A stretch of 9,927 nucleotides of DNA from Planctomycetales bacterium (GCA_027435495.1 DAHZZC010000362.1:1-9927); one strand, 5' to 3'; shown: positions 1-7,677, numbered from the stretch's first letter. The notes: generated from the letters alone by a model not told the origin. Program-made: numbers and translations.

Positions 1-120
1 GAAGGAGTTGCCCACCCACGACGTTCGGTATCGAAGCGTCCCGGGACTCGTGGGGTTTTCTCCGTGAACGGGTGCGCCGACCACCAGGGCCGAGAGAGCC
101 AGTAAGAAGATACTTATCAT
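1..120 (-). CDS. Secreted protein, N-terminal fragment (possible beta-propeller type)
   Basis: Only the first 40 codons are in the window; the gene continues past the left edge. The start is the ATG at 120-118, and the frame is open to base 1. Residues 1 to about 20 (MISIFLLALSALVVGAPVHG) look like a signal peptide: a hydrophobic stretch and a small-residue cleavage site before ENPTSPG. There is no N-terminal Lys or Arg, which is slightly unusual. The following residues, RYRTSWVGNSF, resemble the opening of planctomycete secreted proteins predicted to form NHL-like beta-propellers. That resemblance is from memory and based on few residues, so the family is tentative. The start lies 53 bp after the stop of the same-strand glycoside hydrolase, so the two may share a transcript. 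I see no strong Shine-Dalgarno sequence ahead of the ATG. The sequence on the opposite strand shows no recognisable protein. Confidence 0.6.
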   Translation of the reverse strand, partial: MISIFLLALSALVVGAPVHGENPTSPGTLRYRTSWVGNSF

Positions 121-173
121 GTGTGTCTTGCTTTTGAATGAAGATAACTTCATCATTCTGTTCCATGGATCTT

Positions 174-1565
174 TTAATGTCCCGCCTGTCCTGGCGCTGG
201 AAATCCTTTCGCCTCGTCGTCGAGGACCAGGACCCAGTCGTGGCCCTTGCCCTGCGAGGGAGGACGGAATTCCCTGCGCCCCGATCGGGCGAAAGTGCCG
301 ATGGTGTTCGACGAGCCGTCGCGGGGATCGAACCAGAAGGCCCGCAGACGACGGCCGGAGAGTTTCTCCAGATCGACCGTGAAGGGGCGTCCCGAGGCGG
401 AATAGACGAAGGCGTAGGTTCCGTCGTCGGCCCGGGTCGCCTGAATGTGGTCGGTGTCCCGGCCGGGATCAGAGGCCAGCAGCGACGGGTCGGGGATTCG
501 GGCCAGGACCGGGCGGGATTCGATGAGCGCCCGGGCATGCTGCATCTGGGCGGCGCCAGGGAGATCCTTCGCCTTCTTCCAGGGCGTTCGAGCGGCCGTG
601 ATCGGCGATCGGCCAGGGGCGAGGAACTGCCAGATGTCGTGACAGCCGTAGGTGTGTCCGCAGGCCCCGGCAAAGAGCGACCAGTAAGCAAATTTGCGAA
701 CGTCGTACGCGTCGAGATAGCCGTTCTTCGCGTTGAACTCGGCGGGATGGTCCTCGTAGCCCGGTTCGCCGTCGATGCAGGGTTTGGTGGGCTTGCGGGC
801 GTAGTCGGCGGCGATCTTCTCGTAGTTAGCGTGGTTGTAGCCGTGGCCCGACTGGATCATGTTGAAGGCCAGCCAGTCCTCGCCCTGGAACCACTGCGAC
901 GACCCTCGACCGCCCGGAGGGTGGAAGGTCATCAGGTGCCGGCCGCCGTCTCCCTTGCGAAGTCCGCGGGCCATCGCCCGGATGATCGACCGCTGCCGAT
1001 CGTTCTCGATCGGCCGGTCGCCGCCGAGGATCCAGACGATCGGCTTCTCGCGGTAGCGCCGGCCGACGTACTCGCCGAACGATTCGGCGGTCTCGGGCGT
1101 GAAGATCCCCGGTCCATCGTGCCACCAGCTTCCCCACGTCGGCAGCAACCCGACGACCAATCCCAGCGCCTCGGCCCGATTGACCACGAAATCGACGTGC
1201 TGAAAATAAGCCTCGACGGGCCGGGTCGGATCGCGGGCCTCGATCGGCAGGTGGCCGTAGGCGTTCGGCACATTCAGCCCGCCGTGTTCGGCCAGGACGA
1301 CCGCCTGAATCACGGTGAACCGCTTCGAGGCGCGGTCCTTCAGGTACGCCTCCGCGTCCTCTCGGTTGAGCCGGTGGAAGAGTTCCCAGGCGGTGTCGCC
1401 GAGATAGAAGAACGGCTTTCCGTGCTGGTCGATCAAAAAGTGATGATTCTCGCTGACCTTCACAGGACAGGGTGTCTCGCTCGCGGGCTGAGCCGCGGCG
1501 GTGGTGGCGCCGAGGGGCATCGAGGACAGGACGATCAGGAGCAGAGCGATTTTCGGTGGATTCAT
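174..1565 (-). CDS. Secreted apiosidase-like glycoside hydrolase (DUF4038/GH140 type)
   Basis: A predicted exported glycoside hydrolase of 463 aa. Residues 1-25 form a signal peptide (MNPPKIALLLIVLSS, then an AAA-Q cleavage region). Residues about 36-360 resemble the DUF4038 TIM-barrel: FLIDQHGKPFFYLGDTAWELF opens the family pattern as HGKPFFYLGDTAWELF, followed by PTWGSWW (142-148), VWILGGDRP (177-185) and IDGEPGYE (264-271). By comparison with GH140 apiosidases, Asp183 and Glu267 are the likely catalytic pair; this is inferred from motif position. Residues about 370-450 match the small C-terminal beta-sandwich (putative collagen-binding domain) usual in this family, ending near DWVLVLDD. 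The ATG at 1565 was chosen over upstream in-frame starts because it begins the signal peptide and has GAGGA five bases ahead. It is transcribed divergently from a XylR-type regulator, which suggests sugar-responsive control. Substrate is not proven: the family includes enzymes acting on apiose in rhamnogalacturonan II, but many members are uncharacterised. Confidence 0.88.
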   Translation of the reverse strand: MNPPKIALLLIVLSSMPLGATTAAAQPASETPCPVKVSENHHFLIDQHGKPFFYLGDTAWELFHRLNREDAEAYLKDRASKRFTVIQAVVLAEHGGLNVPNAYGHLPIEARDPTRPVEAYFQHVDFVVNRAEALGLVVGLLPTWGSWWHDGPGIFTPETAESFGEYVGRRYREKPIVWILGGDRPIENDRQRSIIRAMARGLRKGDGGRHLMTFHPPGGRGSSQWFQGEDWLAFNMIQSGHGYNHANYEKIAADYARKPTKPCIDGEPGYEDHPAEFNAKNGYLDAYDVRKFAYWSLFAGACGHTYGCHDIWQFLAPGRSPITAARTPWKKAKDLPGAAQMQHARALIESRPVLARIPDPSLLASDPGRDTDHIQATRADDGTYAFVYSASGRPFTVDLEKLSGRRLRAFWFDPRDGSSNTIGTFARSGRREFRPPSQGKGHDWVLVLDDEAKGFPAPGQAGH

Positions 1566-1729
1566 CACGGTCCTCACGTCGGCACGGGACATCGGCGAAC
1601 GGTCCGGCCCGGGGCGGGCCGTTTGTCCCACTCGGGTTGACCTATTTTGATCCCGTCTCGCCGGGGTCGCGATCCCCGATTGCGGAATTCTGTTCCGATT
1701 TTGCGTCACGACTGAGGTAGGATGGTGGG
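1566..1729. promoter_or_regulatory. Divergent promoter/operator region between hydrolase and XylR-type regulator
   Basis: This 164-bp spacer separates two divergently transcribed genes, so it should hold both promoters. Visible structure: a perfect inverted repeat CGGAA-TTCTG-TTCCG at 1683-1697, and TTGCG at 1680-1684 repeated at 1701-1705 with a 21-bp period. CCGATT occurs at 1676-1681 and again at 1695-1700, giving an imperfect direct repeat CCGATT(TT)GCG. AraC-family proteins commonly bind direct half-sites about two helical turns apart, so the direct repeats fit the neighbouring regulator better than the palindrome does. A TTGACC at 1636-1641 has no convincing -10 partner. The regulator start codon is preceded by a purine-rich stretch (GAGGTAGGATGGTGGG). 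No operator is proven. Confidence 0.4.
1571..1575 (-). promoter_or_regulatory. Ribosome binding site deciding the hydrolase start
   Basis: On the minus strand GAGGA lies five bases before the ATG at 1565. It supports this start over the in-frame ATG at 1592 and the far upstream one at 1709; neither of those opens directly onto a signal peptide. Confidence 0.55.
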
Positions 1730-2893
1730 ATGAACCGCGCCCCCATCCGTGTCGGCCTCGTCTTCGGCTACAGCCTTTCCTATTACCGCGAGATCGTGCG
1801 CGGCGTCCGCGCGTTTGCCGAGTCGAGGCCCCGGTGGGCCTTCACTCCGATCGCGCCCGATCCCAATGCCGTCGAGTCGATCCGCCCACTGGACCTCGAC
1901 GGCCTGATCGCCCACATCTTCACCCGGGAACTGGCCGAGGCGATCCTCCAGCTCAGGAAGCCGGCGGTGAACGTCTCGGGGGTTCTCCCCGAGTTGAAGA
2001 TCCCTCGCGTGATGGCCGATCACAAGCAGGTGGGCCGCCTCGCCGCAGAACACTTCCTCGACCACGGGCTCCGTTCTTTTGGTTTCTTCGGTTACACCGA
2101 TCATGCCTTCTCGAAGGGACGAGAGGCCGGCTTCCGCCGGGAGATCGAGCGGGCCGGATTTGCTGTGAGCCGCTATCTCTCGAAAGATCCGCTGCATCCG
2201 GAGCCGTCGGGCCTCTGGCGCTGGGACGACGACCTCCAGCGCTGGCTGGTCGGTCTGCCCAGACCGGTGGGGGTACTCAGCAGCCACGACATTCAGGGCG
2301 TCCAGCTTGCGGAGGTCTGCCACCGCGCGGGCCTTCGCGTGCCGGATGACGTGGCACTGCTGGGCGTGGACGACGACGACCTGCTCTGCCCGCTGGCCCG
2401 CCCGCCCCTCTCCAGCGTGGTGCTGCCGGGCGAGCGGATCGGATTCGAGGCCGCCCGGATGCTGGAGGAATGGCTCGCGCGCGGTGGGAAAAACCCGCGC
2501 CCTCGATCCCTCCTGCTCCCCTCGCCGGGCGTGCGGACGAGGCCATCGTCGGATGTCCTGGCGATCGACGACCCAGACGTGGCCGCCGCGGTCCGGTTTA
2601 TCCGGGAGCGCGCCCTCGGTCCGATCGGCGTCCCCGACGTGATCTCGGCGGTCGCCGGCTCACGGAGGGCGCTCGAGCGCCGCTTCCGAACGGCACTCGG
2701 CCGCGGACTGGGCGAGGAGATCCGCCGGGTCCGCCTGGAGAAGGCCCGGGCGCTGCTCTCCGGGACCGAGATGCCGATCGCCCAGGTCGCGACCAGCTCG
2801 GGATTCTCGGAAGCGAAGCACCTCTCCACCGCTTTTCGGCGGGAATGGGGCCTGACGCCGACCGAGTACCGCCAGGCGTCTCGCGTCCGTTGA
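1730..2893 (+). CDS. XylR-type transcriptional regulator (LacI-like sensor + AraC HTH)
   Basis: A 387-aa cytoplasmic regulator. Residues about 5-270 form a periplasmic-binding-protein-like sensor of the LacI/GalR type: VGLVFGYSLSYYREIVRGV at the start, VMADHKQVGRLAAEHFLDHG (94-113), GVLSSHDIQG (181-190), VPDDVALLGVDDDD (204-217) and PPLSSVVLPGERIGFEAARML. Residues about 283-384 form an AraC-type double helix-turn-helix: SRRALERRFRTALGRGLGEEI, then RVRLEKARALLSGTEMPIAQVA and SGFSEAKHLSTAFRREWGLTPTEYR. This domain order is that of XylR, which binds D-xylose, but the ligand here cannot be read from sequence; planctomycetes carry many paralogues. The ATG at 1730 is the only good start; the ATG at 1722 is out of frame and stops at once. 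It lies divergent from the apiosidase-like hydrolase and 130 bp upstream of the cytochrome-like gene, so both are plausible targets. Mode of action (activation or repression) is unknown. Confidence 0.92.
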   Translation: MNRAPIRVGLVFGYSLSYYREIVRGVRAFAESRPRWAFTPIAPDPNAVESIRPLDLDGLIAHIFTRELAEAILQLRKPAVNVSGVLPELKIPRVMADHKQVGRLAAEHFLDHGLRSFGFFGYTDHAFSKGREAGFRREIERAGFAVSRYLSKDPLHPEPSGLWRWDDDLQRWLVGLPRPVGVLSSHDIQGVQLAEVCHRAGLRVPDDVALLGVDDDDLLCPLARPPLSSVVLPGERIGFEAARMLEEWLARGGKNPRPRSLLLPSPGVRTRPSSDVLAIDDPDVAAAVRFIRERALGPIGVPDVISAVAGSRRALERRFRTALGRGLGEEIRRVRLEKARALLSGTEMPIAQVATSSGFSEAKHLSTAFRREWGLTPTEYRQASRVR

Positions 2894-2923
2894 CCCTATG
2901 AATGATTCCGAACGCCTTTTCCG

Positions 2924-2952
2924 TTGACGTTGCGGCGAAGTTCCCCGAAAAT
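2924..2952 (+). promoter_or_regulatory. Candidate sigma70-like promoter for the cytochrome-like gene
   Basis: TTGACG at 2924-2929 and GAAAAT at 2947-2952 are separated by 17 bases, the usual spacing. They match the consensus at five and four of six positions. The element sits in the 130-bp gap after the regulator and 71 bases before the next start codon. The match may be chance; planctomycete promoters are poorly defined. Confidence 0.35.
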
Positions 2953-3023
2953 CAGGCATCCGAGGGATTCCGGGCCTTCCCACTCCTCCACACAACACGG
3001 GCCCGGCCGTCGAGGTCTCTCCC

Positions 3024-5840
3024 ATGATCCAGACCGGCTGGCGGTGTGTTGCCGTTCTTTTGATCGTCGTCGCGCGACCGGTGGCGTCGAGCGCGGCCGA
3101 CGACCCCGACGGAATCGCCCTGTTCGAGGCGAAGATTCGTCCCGTTCTGGTTCGGGAATGTTATTCCTGCCACTCGGCCCAGGCGAAGTCGGTCAAGGGG
3201 GGCCTTCGGCTCGATTCGCGCGCCGCGGTCCTCGCAGGCGGAGAATCCGGACCGATCCTCGTCCCCGGCAAACCCGAGGAAAGCCCCCTTTTGGAGGCAC
3301 TCCGCCACGAGGGGCCCGAGATGCCGCCGAAGGGCAAGCTGCCGGATCCCGTGATCGCCGACTTCGCTCAATGGATCAAACAGGGCGCGCCCGACCCTCG
3401 CAACGGCCCGGCAACCATCGCGGCCCGGCCGACCATCGACATCCAGGCCGGTCGGCAATTCTGGGTCTATCAGCCCCCGCATCCCCACCAACCTCCGACC
3501 GTGCGCGACGCCTCCTGGCCCGCCACCGAGATCGACCGCTTCGTCCTGGCCCGGCTCGAAGCAAAGGGCCTCCACCCAGCGCCCGAGGCCGACCGAGCCA
3601 CACTCGCCCGCCGGCTCTCGTACGACCTGACCGGCTTGCCGCTCCCGCCCGACGAGGTCGATGCCTTCGTCGCCGACCCCTCGCCCGACGCCCATGAACG
3701 GCTCGTCGACCGCCTCCTCGATTCGCCCGCCTTCGGCGAACGGTGGGGACGGCACTGGCTCGACGTCGCTCGATTCGCCGAGTCGCTCACGCTCCGCGGG
3801 CTCATCTTCCCCGACGCCTGGCGCTATCGCGATTACGTCGTCGACGCCTTCAATTCCGAGATGCGATTCGACCAGTTCCTTCAGGAGCAGATCGCGGGCG
3901 ACCTCCTTTCCGCCGACTCCCCGCGCGACCGCGCCCGGCAAATCGTCGCGACGACCTTCCTGATGCTGGGCAACACCAACCTCGAAGAACAGGACAAGCA
4001 CCAGCTCGACATGGACCTGGTCGACGAGCAACTCGACACGATCGGCAAGGCCATCCTCGGCCAGACCATCGGCTGCGCCCGATGCCACGACCACAAGTTC
4101 GACCCGATCCCCACCCGGGATTACTACGCGATGGCCGGAATCCTCGCGAGCACCCGGGCGCTCGAACATGCCAATGTCTCAAAATGGCTGGAAGTCCCGC
4201 TCCCCGTCACGGCCGCCGAGGAAGCCGCGATCCGTCGCCAGGAAGCCGCGGTCGCGGCCGTCGCGGCCCGGCTGAAGGCCGAGAAGTCGCGGCTGGCCCG
4301 CCTCGGCCAGAAAACCATCGGACCGCTCGCCGTCAACAGGGCCCCGGGCATCGTGGTCGACGACGCGAAGGCTCAAAGAGTCGGTCAGTGGACGGCCTCC
4401 ACCTTCAACAAGACCTACATCGGCGACTGCTACCTGCACGACGGCAACTCCGAGAAGGGAGACAAGGCCCTCACGTTCCATCCTGAACTCTCGGCGCCCG
4501 GCGAGTACGACGTCTGGCTGGCGTACTCGCCCGGAACCAATCGATCGACATCGGTCCCTGTCACGATCTCAGCCGCCGACGGGGAGACGACGGTTCGTGT
4601 CAATATGAAGCGCTCTCCGACGATCGAGGGCCGGTACATCGCGCTCGGCCGGTTCCGGTTCGACCACGAGGGCCAGCCATTCGTCCGGGTCGCGAACCAG
4701 GGGACGACCGGTTATGTCGTCGCCGACGCCGTGTGCTTCATCCCGGCCGGTGCCGCCCGCCCGATTCGCCCCGCGCCGGTCGTCGCCTCGGCCTCCCTGC
4801 GCTCGCTGGAAAACGAGTTGAAGCGCGTGAAGGCGGCTGGCCCAAAGCGTCCGAAGGCGATGACCGTGCGAGAAGCCGCGAAGCCCAGTGATCTCCAGGT
4901 CCATATCCGTGGGAGTGCTCATACGCTGGGCGATCGCGTTCCGCGCGGGTTCCTTCAGGTCGCCACGCTCGGCCCCGCGCCGGCCATTCCGTCGGACCGG
5001 AGCGGGCGTCTGGAACTGGCTGAATGGCTCGGGAGCACCCGCAACCCGCTGACCGCTCGCGTCTTCGTCAACCGGGCCTGGCACTGGCTCTTCGGGGCGG
5101 GCCTCGTGCGCACGCCCGACAACCTCGGCACAACCGGCGAGCCGCCGAGCCATCCCGAACTGCTCGACGACCTCGCCTCACGTTTTGCCGGCGAGGACGA
5201 GTGGTCGGTGAAACGCCTCGTGCGCCGGATCGTCCTTTCGAGGACCTATCGCCTCGCCAGCACGGCCGGACTCGATCCCAAAGCCGAAAGCGTCGACCCG
5301 GAGAACCGCCTGCTCAGCCGACAGAACCGCCGGAGACTCGACGCCGAATGCCTCCGCGAGACCATCCTCTCGGCCGCAGGGACACTCCGCCGCGAGCGGG
5401 GCGGCCCCGGTTTTCCCGCGGATCTGGCCTCCGACTTCGATTACAACGACGAACGCACCTGCCAGAGCGTTTACCTCACCGTCTTCCGCAACGCCCTGCC
5501 CGAACTCTTCGAGGTCTTTGACTTCGCCGACCCAAGCCTGGTCGTCGGTCGTCGCGACGTGAGCACCGTCGCGCCCCAGGCGCTCTTTCTGATGAACCAC
5601 CCGTTCGTGCTCGACCAGGCGCGAGAGGCCACGCGCCGGTTGATGACCGGCCCTGATCGAGACAATCCCTCGCGCGCGACGCGAGCCTATCGGTGGACGC
5701 TCGGGCGCCTTCCCTCGCCGGTCGAGCGCGACCTGATCGTCCGATTCGTCGAGGGCTCCGCCGGTCCGAGCCTGGAATCAGCGTGGGCCCAGGTGTTTCA
5801 GGCCCTGTTCGCGTCGGTCGACTTCCGTTACGTGGACTGA
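3024..5840 (+). CDS. PSCyt1-DUF1549-DUF1553 cytochrome-like protein with golvesin-like insert
   Basis: A 938-aa exported protein of a planctomycete-typical family. Residues 1-25 are a signal peptide. Residues about 30-125 are a cytochrome c-like PSCyt1 domain: CYSCH (46-50) is the haem attachment motif and Met100 in EMPPKGKLP is a candidate distal ligand. Residues about 164-375 are DUF1549 (DRFVLARLEAKGL, SYDLTGLPLPPDEVDAF, GERWGRHWLDVARFAES), ending with a second CxxCH, CARCHDHKFDPIP (351-363). A short Ala/Arg-rich helical stretch follows (about 396-430). Residues about 440-574 look like a golvesin C-terminal-like beta-sandwich (VVDDAKAQRVGQWTAS, GEYDVWLAYSPGTNRS, GYVVADAVCFIPA). Residues about 625-935 are DUF1553 (NRAWHWLFGAGLVRTPDNLG from 683; APQALFLMNHPFV from 850; YRWTLGRLPSPVERDL). 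The start has GAGG eight bases upstream. The biochemical role of the family is not established; genomic association with polysaccharide genes suggests extracytoplasmic carbohydrate processing. The DUF1501 gene follows after 39 bp. Confidence 0.93.
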   Translation: MIQTGWRCVAVLLIVVARPVASSAADDPDGIALFEAKIRPVLVRECYSCHSAQAKSVKGGLRLDSRAAVLAGGESGPILVPGKPEESPLLEALRHEGPEMPPKGKLPDPVIADFAQWIKQGAPDPRNGPATIAARPTIDIQAGRQFWVYQPPHPHQPPTVRDASWPATEIDRFVLARLEAKGLHPAPEADRATLARRLSYDLTGLPLPPDEVDAFVADPSPDAHERLVDRLLDSPAFGERWGRHWLDVARFAESLTLRGLIFPDAWRYRDYVVDAFNSEMRFDQFLQEQIAGDLLSADSPRDRARQIVATTFLMLGNTNLEEQDKHQLDMDLVDEQLDTIGKAILGQTIGCARCHDHKFDPIPTRDYYAMAGILASTRALEHANVSKWLEVPLPVTAAEEAAIRRQEAAVAAVAARLKAEKSRLARLGQKTIGPLAVNRAPGIVVDDAKAQRVGQWTASTFNKTYIGDCYLHDGNSEKGDKALTFHPELSAPGEYDVWLAYSPGTNRSTSVPVTISAADGETTVRVNMKRSPTIEGRYIALGRFRFDHEGQPFVRVANQGTTGYVVADAVCFIPAGAARPIRPAPVVASASLRSLENELKRVKAAGPKRPKAMTVREAAKPSDLQVHIRGSAHTLGDRVPRGFLQVATLGPAPAIPSDRSGRLELAEWLGSTRNPLTARVFVNRAWHWLFGAGLVRTPDNLGTTGEPPSHPELLDDLASRFAGEDEWSVKRLVRRIVLSRTYRLASTAGLDPKAESVDPENRLLSRQNRRRLDAECLRETILSAAGTLRRERGGPGFPADLASDFDYNDERTCQSVYLTVFRNALPELFEVFDFADPSLVVGRRDVSTVAPQALFLMNHPFVLDQAREATRRLMTGPDRDNPSRATRAYRWTLGRLPSPVERDLIVRFVEGSAGPSLESAWAQVFQALFASVDFRYVD

Positions 5841-5879
5841 TGAACCGGACCGCCTGGCCCGGGTCGAGGAGAGAAGACC

Positions 5880-7295
5880 ATGCCCCGACCGATCACGCGT
5901 CGCGAGATCCTTCAAAGCGCCGGGTGCGGCTTTGGCTACCTCGCCCTCGCCGGCCTGACCGCCGGGGACTCGCCCGCAAACCCGCTGGCGCCCAGGCCGC
6001 CAGTCCTGCCCGCGCGGGCGAAGCGGGTGATCTTTTTGTTCATGCAGGGAGGGGTCAGCCAGGTCGACTCGTTCGACTACAAACCCCTCCTGGCGCGCCA
6101 AGGCGGCAAGATGATGTCGTTCGTCGACGCGCGTCGGCAGGCGAATACGGGGATGGGCGGGTCGGAGCAGCGGGTGATGCCCTCGCCCTGGCGGTTCGAG
6201 CAGCACGGAGAATGCGGGCGGTGGGCCAGCGGGCTCTTCCCCGAGATCAGCCGACACGTCGACGATCTGTGCTTCCTCCACGGCGTTCACACCGAGGGCG
6301 TCGCGCACGGGCCCGCGACGCTCTTTTTACACTGCGGGGCGTCGAACCAGGTCCGGCCGTCGATGGGGTCGTGGGTACTCTACGGACTCGGCTCGGAGAA
6401 CGCGAACCTCCCCGGATTCGTGACGATCGGGCCGTCGCCCGGCAACGGCGGCGCCCGAAACTACGGCAGTGCATTCTTGCCGGCGATCTACCAGGGAACA
6501 GCGCTGGGGAGCGCCACCAGGCCCGCCTCGCGCGCGACGATTCGGAACCTCTCCAACCCGGTCCTCTCGCGTGAGGAGCAGGCGCGTGGGCTCGACCTGC
6601 TCCGCGGCCTGAACGCCGAGCAGGCCCGGACCCGGCCAGGCGACCAGGAGCTGGAGGCCGTCGTGGCTTCTCATGAGCTGGCCTGGCGGATGCAGAGCCA
6701 GGCGCCGGGGGTTCTCGACCTGGGACGCGAGTCGAGAGAGACCCTGGCCCTGTACGGGATCGACGACCCCCTCACCGAGAATTTCGGCCGCCAGTGCCTG
6801 CTCGCCCGCCGGTTCTGCGAGGAGGGCGTCCGGTTCATCCAGGTCACCTACGGCGACGGCACCGCGAACCCGGCCTGGGACCAGCATTCGAACCTGCCGA
6901 AGCACGGCGATCACGCCCGCGCCGTGGATCGCCCGATCGCCGGACTGCTCGTCGACCTGAAGCGCAGGGGTCTGCTCGAGGACACCCTGATCTGGTGGGG
7001 GACCGAGTTCGGCCGCACCCCGTACGCCGAGAAGAACGGGACCGGCCGCGACCACAACCCCGGCGGCTTCACGGTCTGGCTCGCGGGGGCTGGCGTCAAG
7101 CCCGGCTTCGCGCTCGGCCAGACCGACGAGTTCGGCCACCTCGCCGTGCAGGACAAGGTTCACATGCACGACCTGCACGCGACGATCTTGCACCTTCTGG
7201 GCCTCGACCCCGAGCGCCTCACGTTCCGCTACAGCGGACGCGACTTCCGCCTGACCGACGTCAGCGGCCAGGTCGTCCGTGAGATCCTCGCCTGA
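5880..7295 (+). CDS. DUF1501 domain protein (sulfatase-like fold, Tat-exported)
   Basis: A 471-aa DUF1501 protein. The N-terminus is a Tat signal: TRREIL (6-11) followed by a hydrophobic stretch GCGFGYLALAGL. The mature part begins with family pattern AKRVIFLFMQGGVSQVDSFDYKP (pieces 47-69), then GVHTEGVAHGPA (135-146), QVTYGDGTANPAWDQHSN (321-338), IWWGTEFGRTP (371-381), GRDHNPGGFTVWLAGAGVK (389-407) and TDEFGH (415-420). DUF1501 is related to the alkaline phosphatase/sulfatase fold, and its conserved Asp, His and Glu residues in these motifs are likely metal ligands; no formylglycine-type sulfatase motif CxPxR was found, so a classical sulfatase is unlikely. The ATG at 5880 has GGAG eight bases upstream. 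It lies 39 bp after the DUF1549/DUF1553 gene, the usual partner, so they are probably co-transcribed and may act in the same process. The enzymatic activity of the family is not known. Confidence 0.93.
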   Translation: MPRPITRREILQSAGCGFGYLALAGLTAGDSPANPLAPRPPVLPARAKRVIFLFMQGGVSQVDSFDYKPLLARQGGKMMSFVDARRQANTGMGGSEQRVMPSPWRFEQHGECGRWASGLFPEISRHVDDLCFLHGVHTEGVAHGPATLFLHCGASNQVRPSMGSWVLYGLGSENANLPGFVTIGPSPGNGGARNYGSAFLPAIYQGTALGSATRPASRATIRNLSNPVLSREEQARGLDLLRGLNAEQARTRPGDQELEAVVASHELAWRMQSQAPGVLDLGRESRETLALYGIDDPLTENFGRQCLLARRFCEEGVRFIQVTYGDGTANPAWDQHSNLPKHGDHARAVDRPIAGLLVDLKRRGLLEDTLIWWGTEFGRTPYAEKNGTGRDHNPGGFTVWLAGAGVKPGFALGQTDEFGHLAVQDKVHMHDLHATILHLLGLDPERLTFRYSGRDFRLTDVSGQVVREILA

Positions 7296-7296
7296 T

Positions 7297-7328
7297 TCAC
7301 AAGCCCGATGATCCTGTCCGGTTTGTGA
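7297..7328 (+). terminator. Candidate 3' hairpin after the DUF1501 gene
   Basis: TCACAAGCC at 7297-7305 pairs with GGTTTGTGA at 7320-7328: nine pairs including one G-U, with a 14-base loop. It starts two bases after the stop codon. No T-run follows, so it is not a typical intrinsic terminator; it may instead protect the mRNA 3' end. Confidence 0.4.
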
Positions 7329-7440
7329 TGGCTGGGGTAGCCGATCTATTGTCGGAGGGAGCACCGGGTCGTGACCTGGTCACCGGCCGGAGCCAGCTCG
7401 AACGATCGACCGATCACGAAGGACCGGGCCAATCGCCCAT

Positions 7441-7464
7441 GTAGGACCCAGCTCCAGCTGGCGA
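7441..7464 (+). repeat. REP-like palindrome copy 1 (forward)
   Basis: GTAG header followed by CCAGCT-CC-AGCTGG. One outer base is C where copy 2 has G, which costs one stem pair, so the copy looks slightly decayed. Confidence 0.75.
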
Positions 7465-7559
7465 ACCGGACGTAGCCAAAGGTCTCGCGAAGATCGCCAG
7501 CGAAAGCCCTCGAAAGTCAAACAATGGGGCCATCGCGAAGGACCGGGCCAATCGCCCAT

Positions 7560-7583
7560 GTAGGAGCCAGCTCCAGCTGGCGA
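7560..7583 (+). repeat. REP-like palindrome copy 2 (forward)
   Basis: GTAG header followed by the perfect hairpin GCCAGCTCCAGCTGGC. With copy 3 it forms an inverted pair separated by 29 bases, whose arms match over 29 bases with two differences. Confidence 0.8.
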
Positions 7584-7612
7584 CCCGGACGTAGCCAAAG
7601 GTCTCGCGAAGA

Positions 7613-7636
7613 TCGCCGGCTGGAGCCGGCTCCTAC
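7613..7636 (-). repeat. REP-like palindrome copy 3 (reverse)
   Basis: On the minus strand, a GTAG header and the perfect hairpin GCCGGCTCCAGCCGGC. Relative to copy 2, an A-T stem pair is replaced by G-C on both arms, so base pairing is kept. Confidence 0.8.
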
Positions 7637-7677
7637 ATGGGTCATCGAACCGGACCTAGCCAAAGGTCTCGCGAAGA

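Noticed and set aside
138..153. Hairpin ATGAAG-ATAA-CTTCAT as a terminator for the hydrolase gene
   Set aside because: The stem is short and AT-rich, and on the minus strand it is followed by A-rich and mixed sequence, not a T-run.
138..1640. 500-aa open frame on the plus strand opposite the hydrolase
   Set aside because: It is a GC-driven antisense shadow: no domain or signal is recognisable, while the minus strand encodes a complete hydrolase with family motifs.
1566..1709. Longer N-terminus for the hydrolase (48 extra residues)
   Set aside because: The extension is Arg/Pro-rich, would bury the signal peptide and would fill most of the divergent promoter region.
2952..4169. 405-aa open frame on the minus strand opposite the cytochrome-like gene
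   Set aside because: Antisense shadow with low-complexity Val/Gly/Arg-rich translation; the plus strand carries the haem and DUF1549 motifs.
6327..7364. 345-aa open frame on the minus strand opposite the DUF1501 gene
   Set aside because: Antisense shadow without recognisable motifs, and it runs past the real stop into the 3' spacer.
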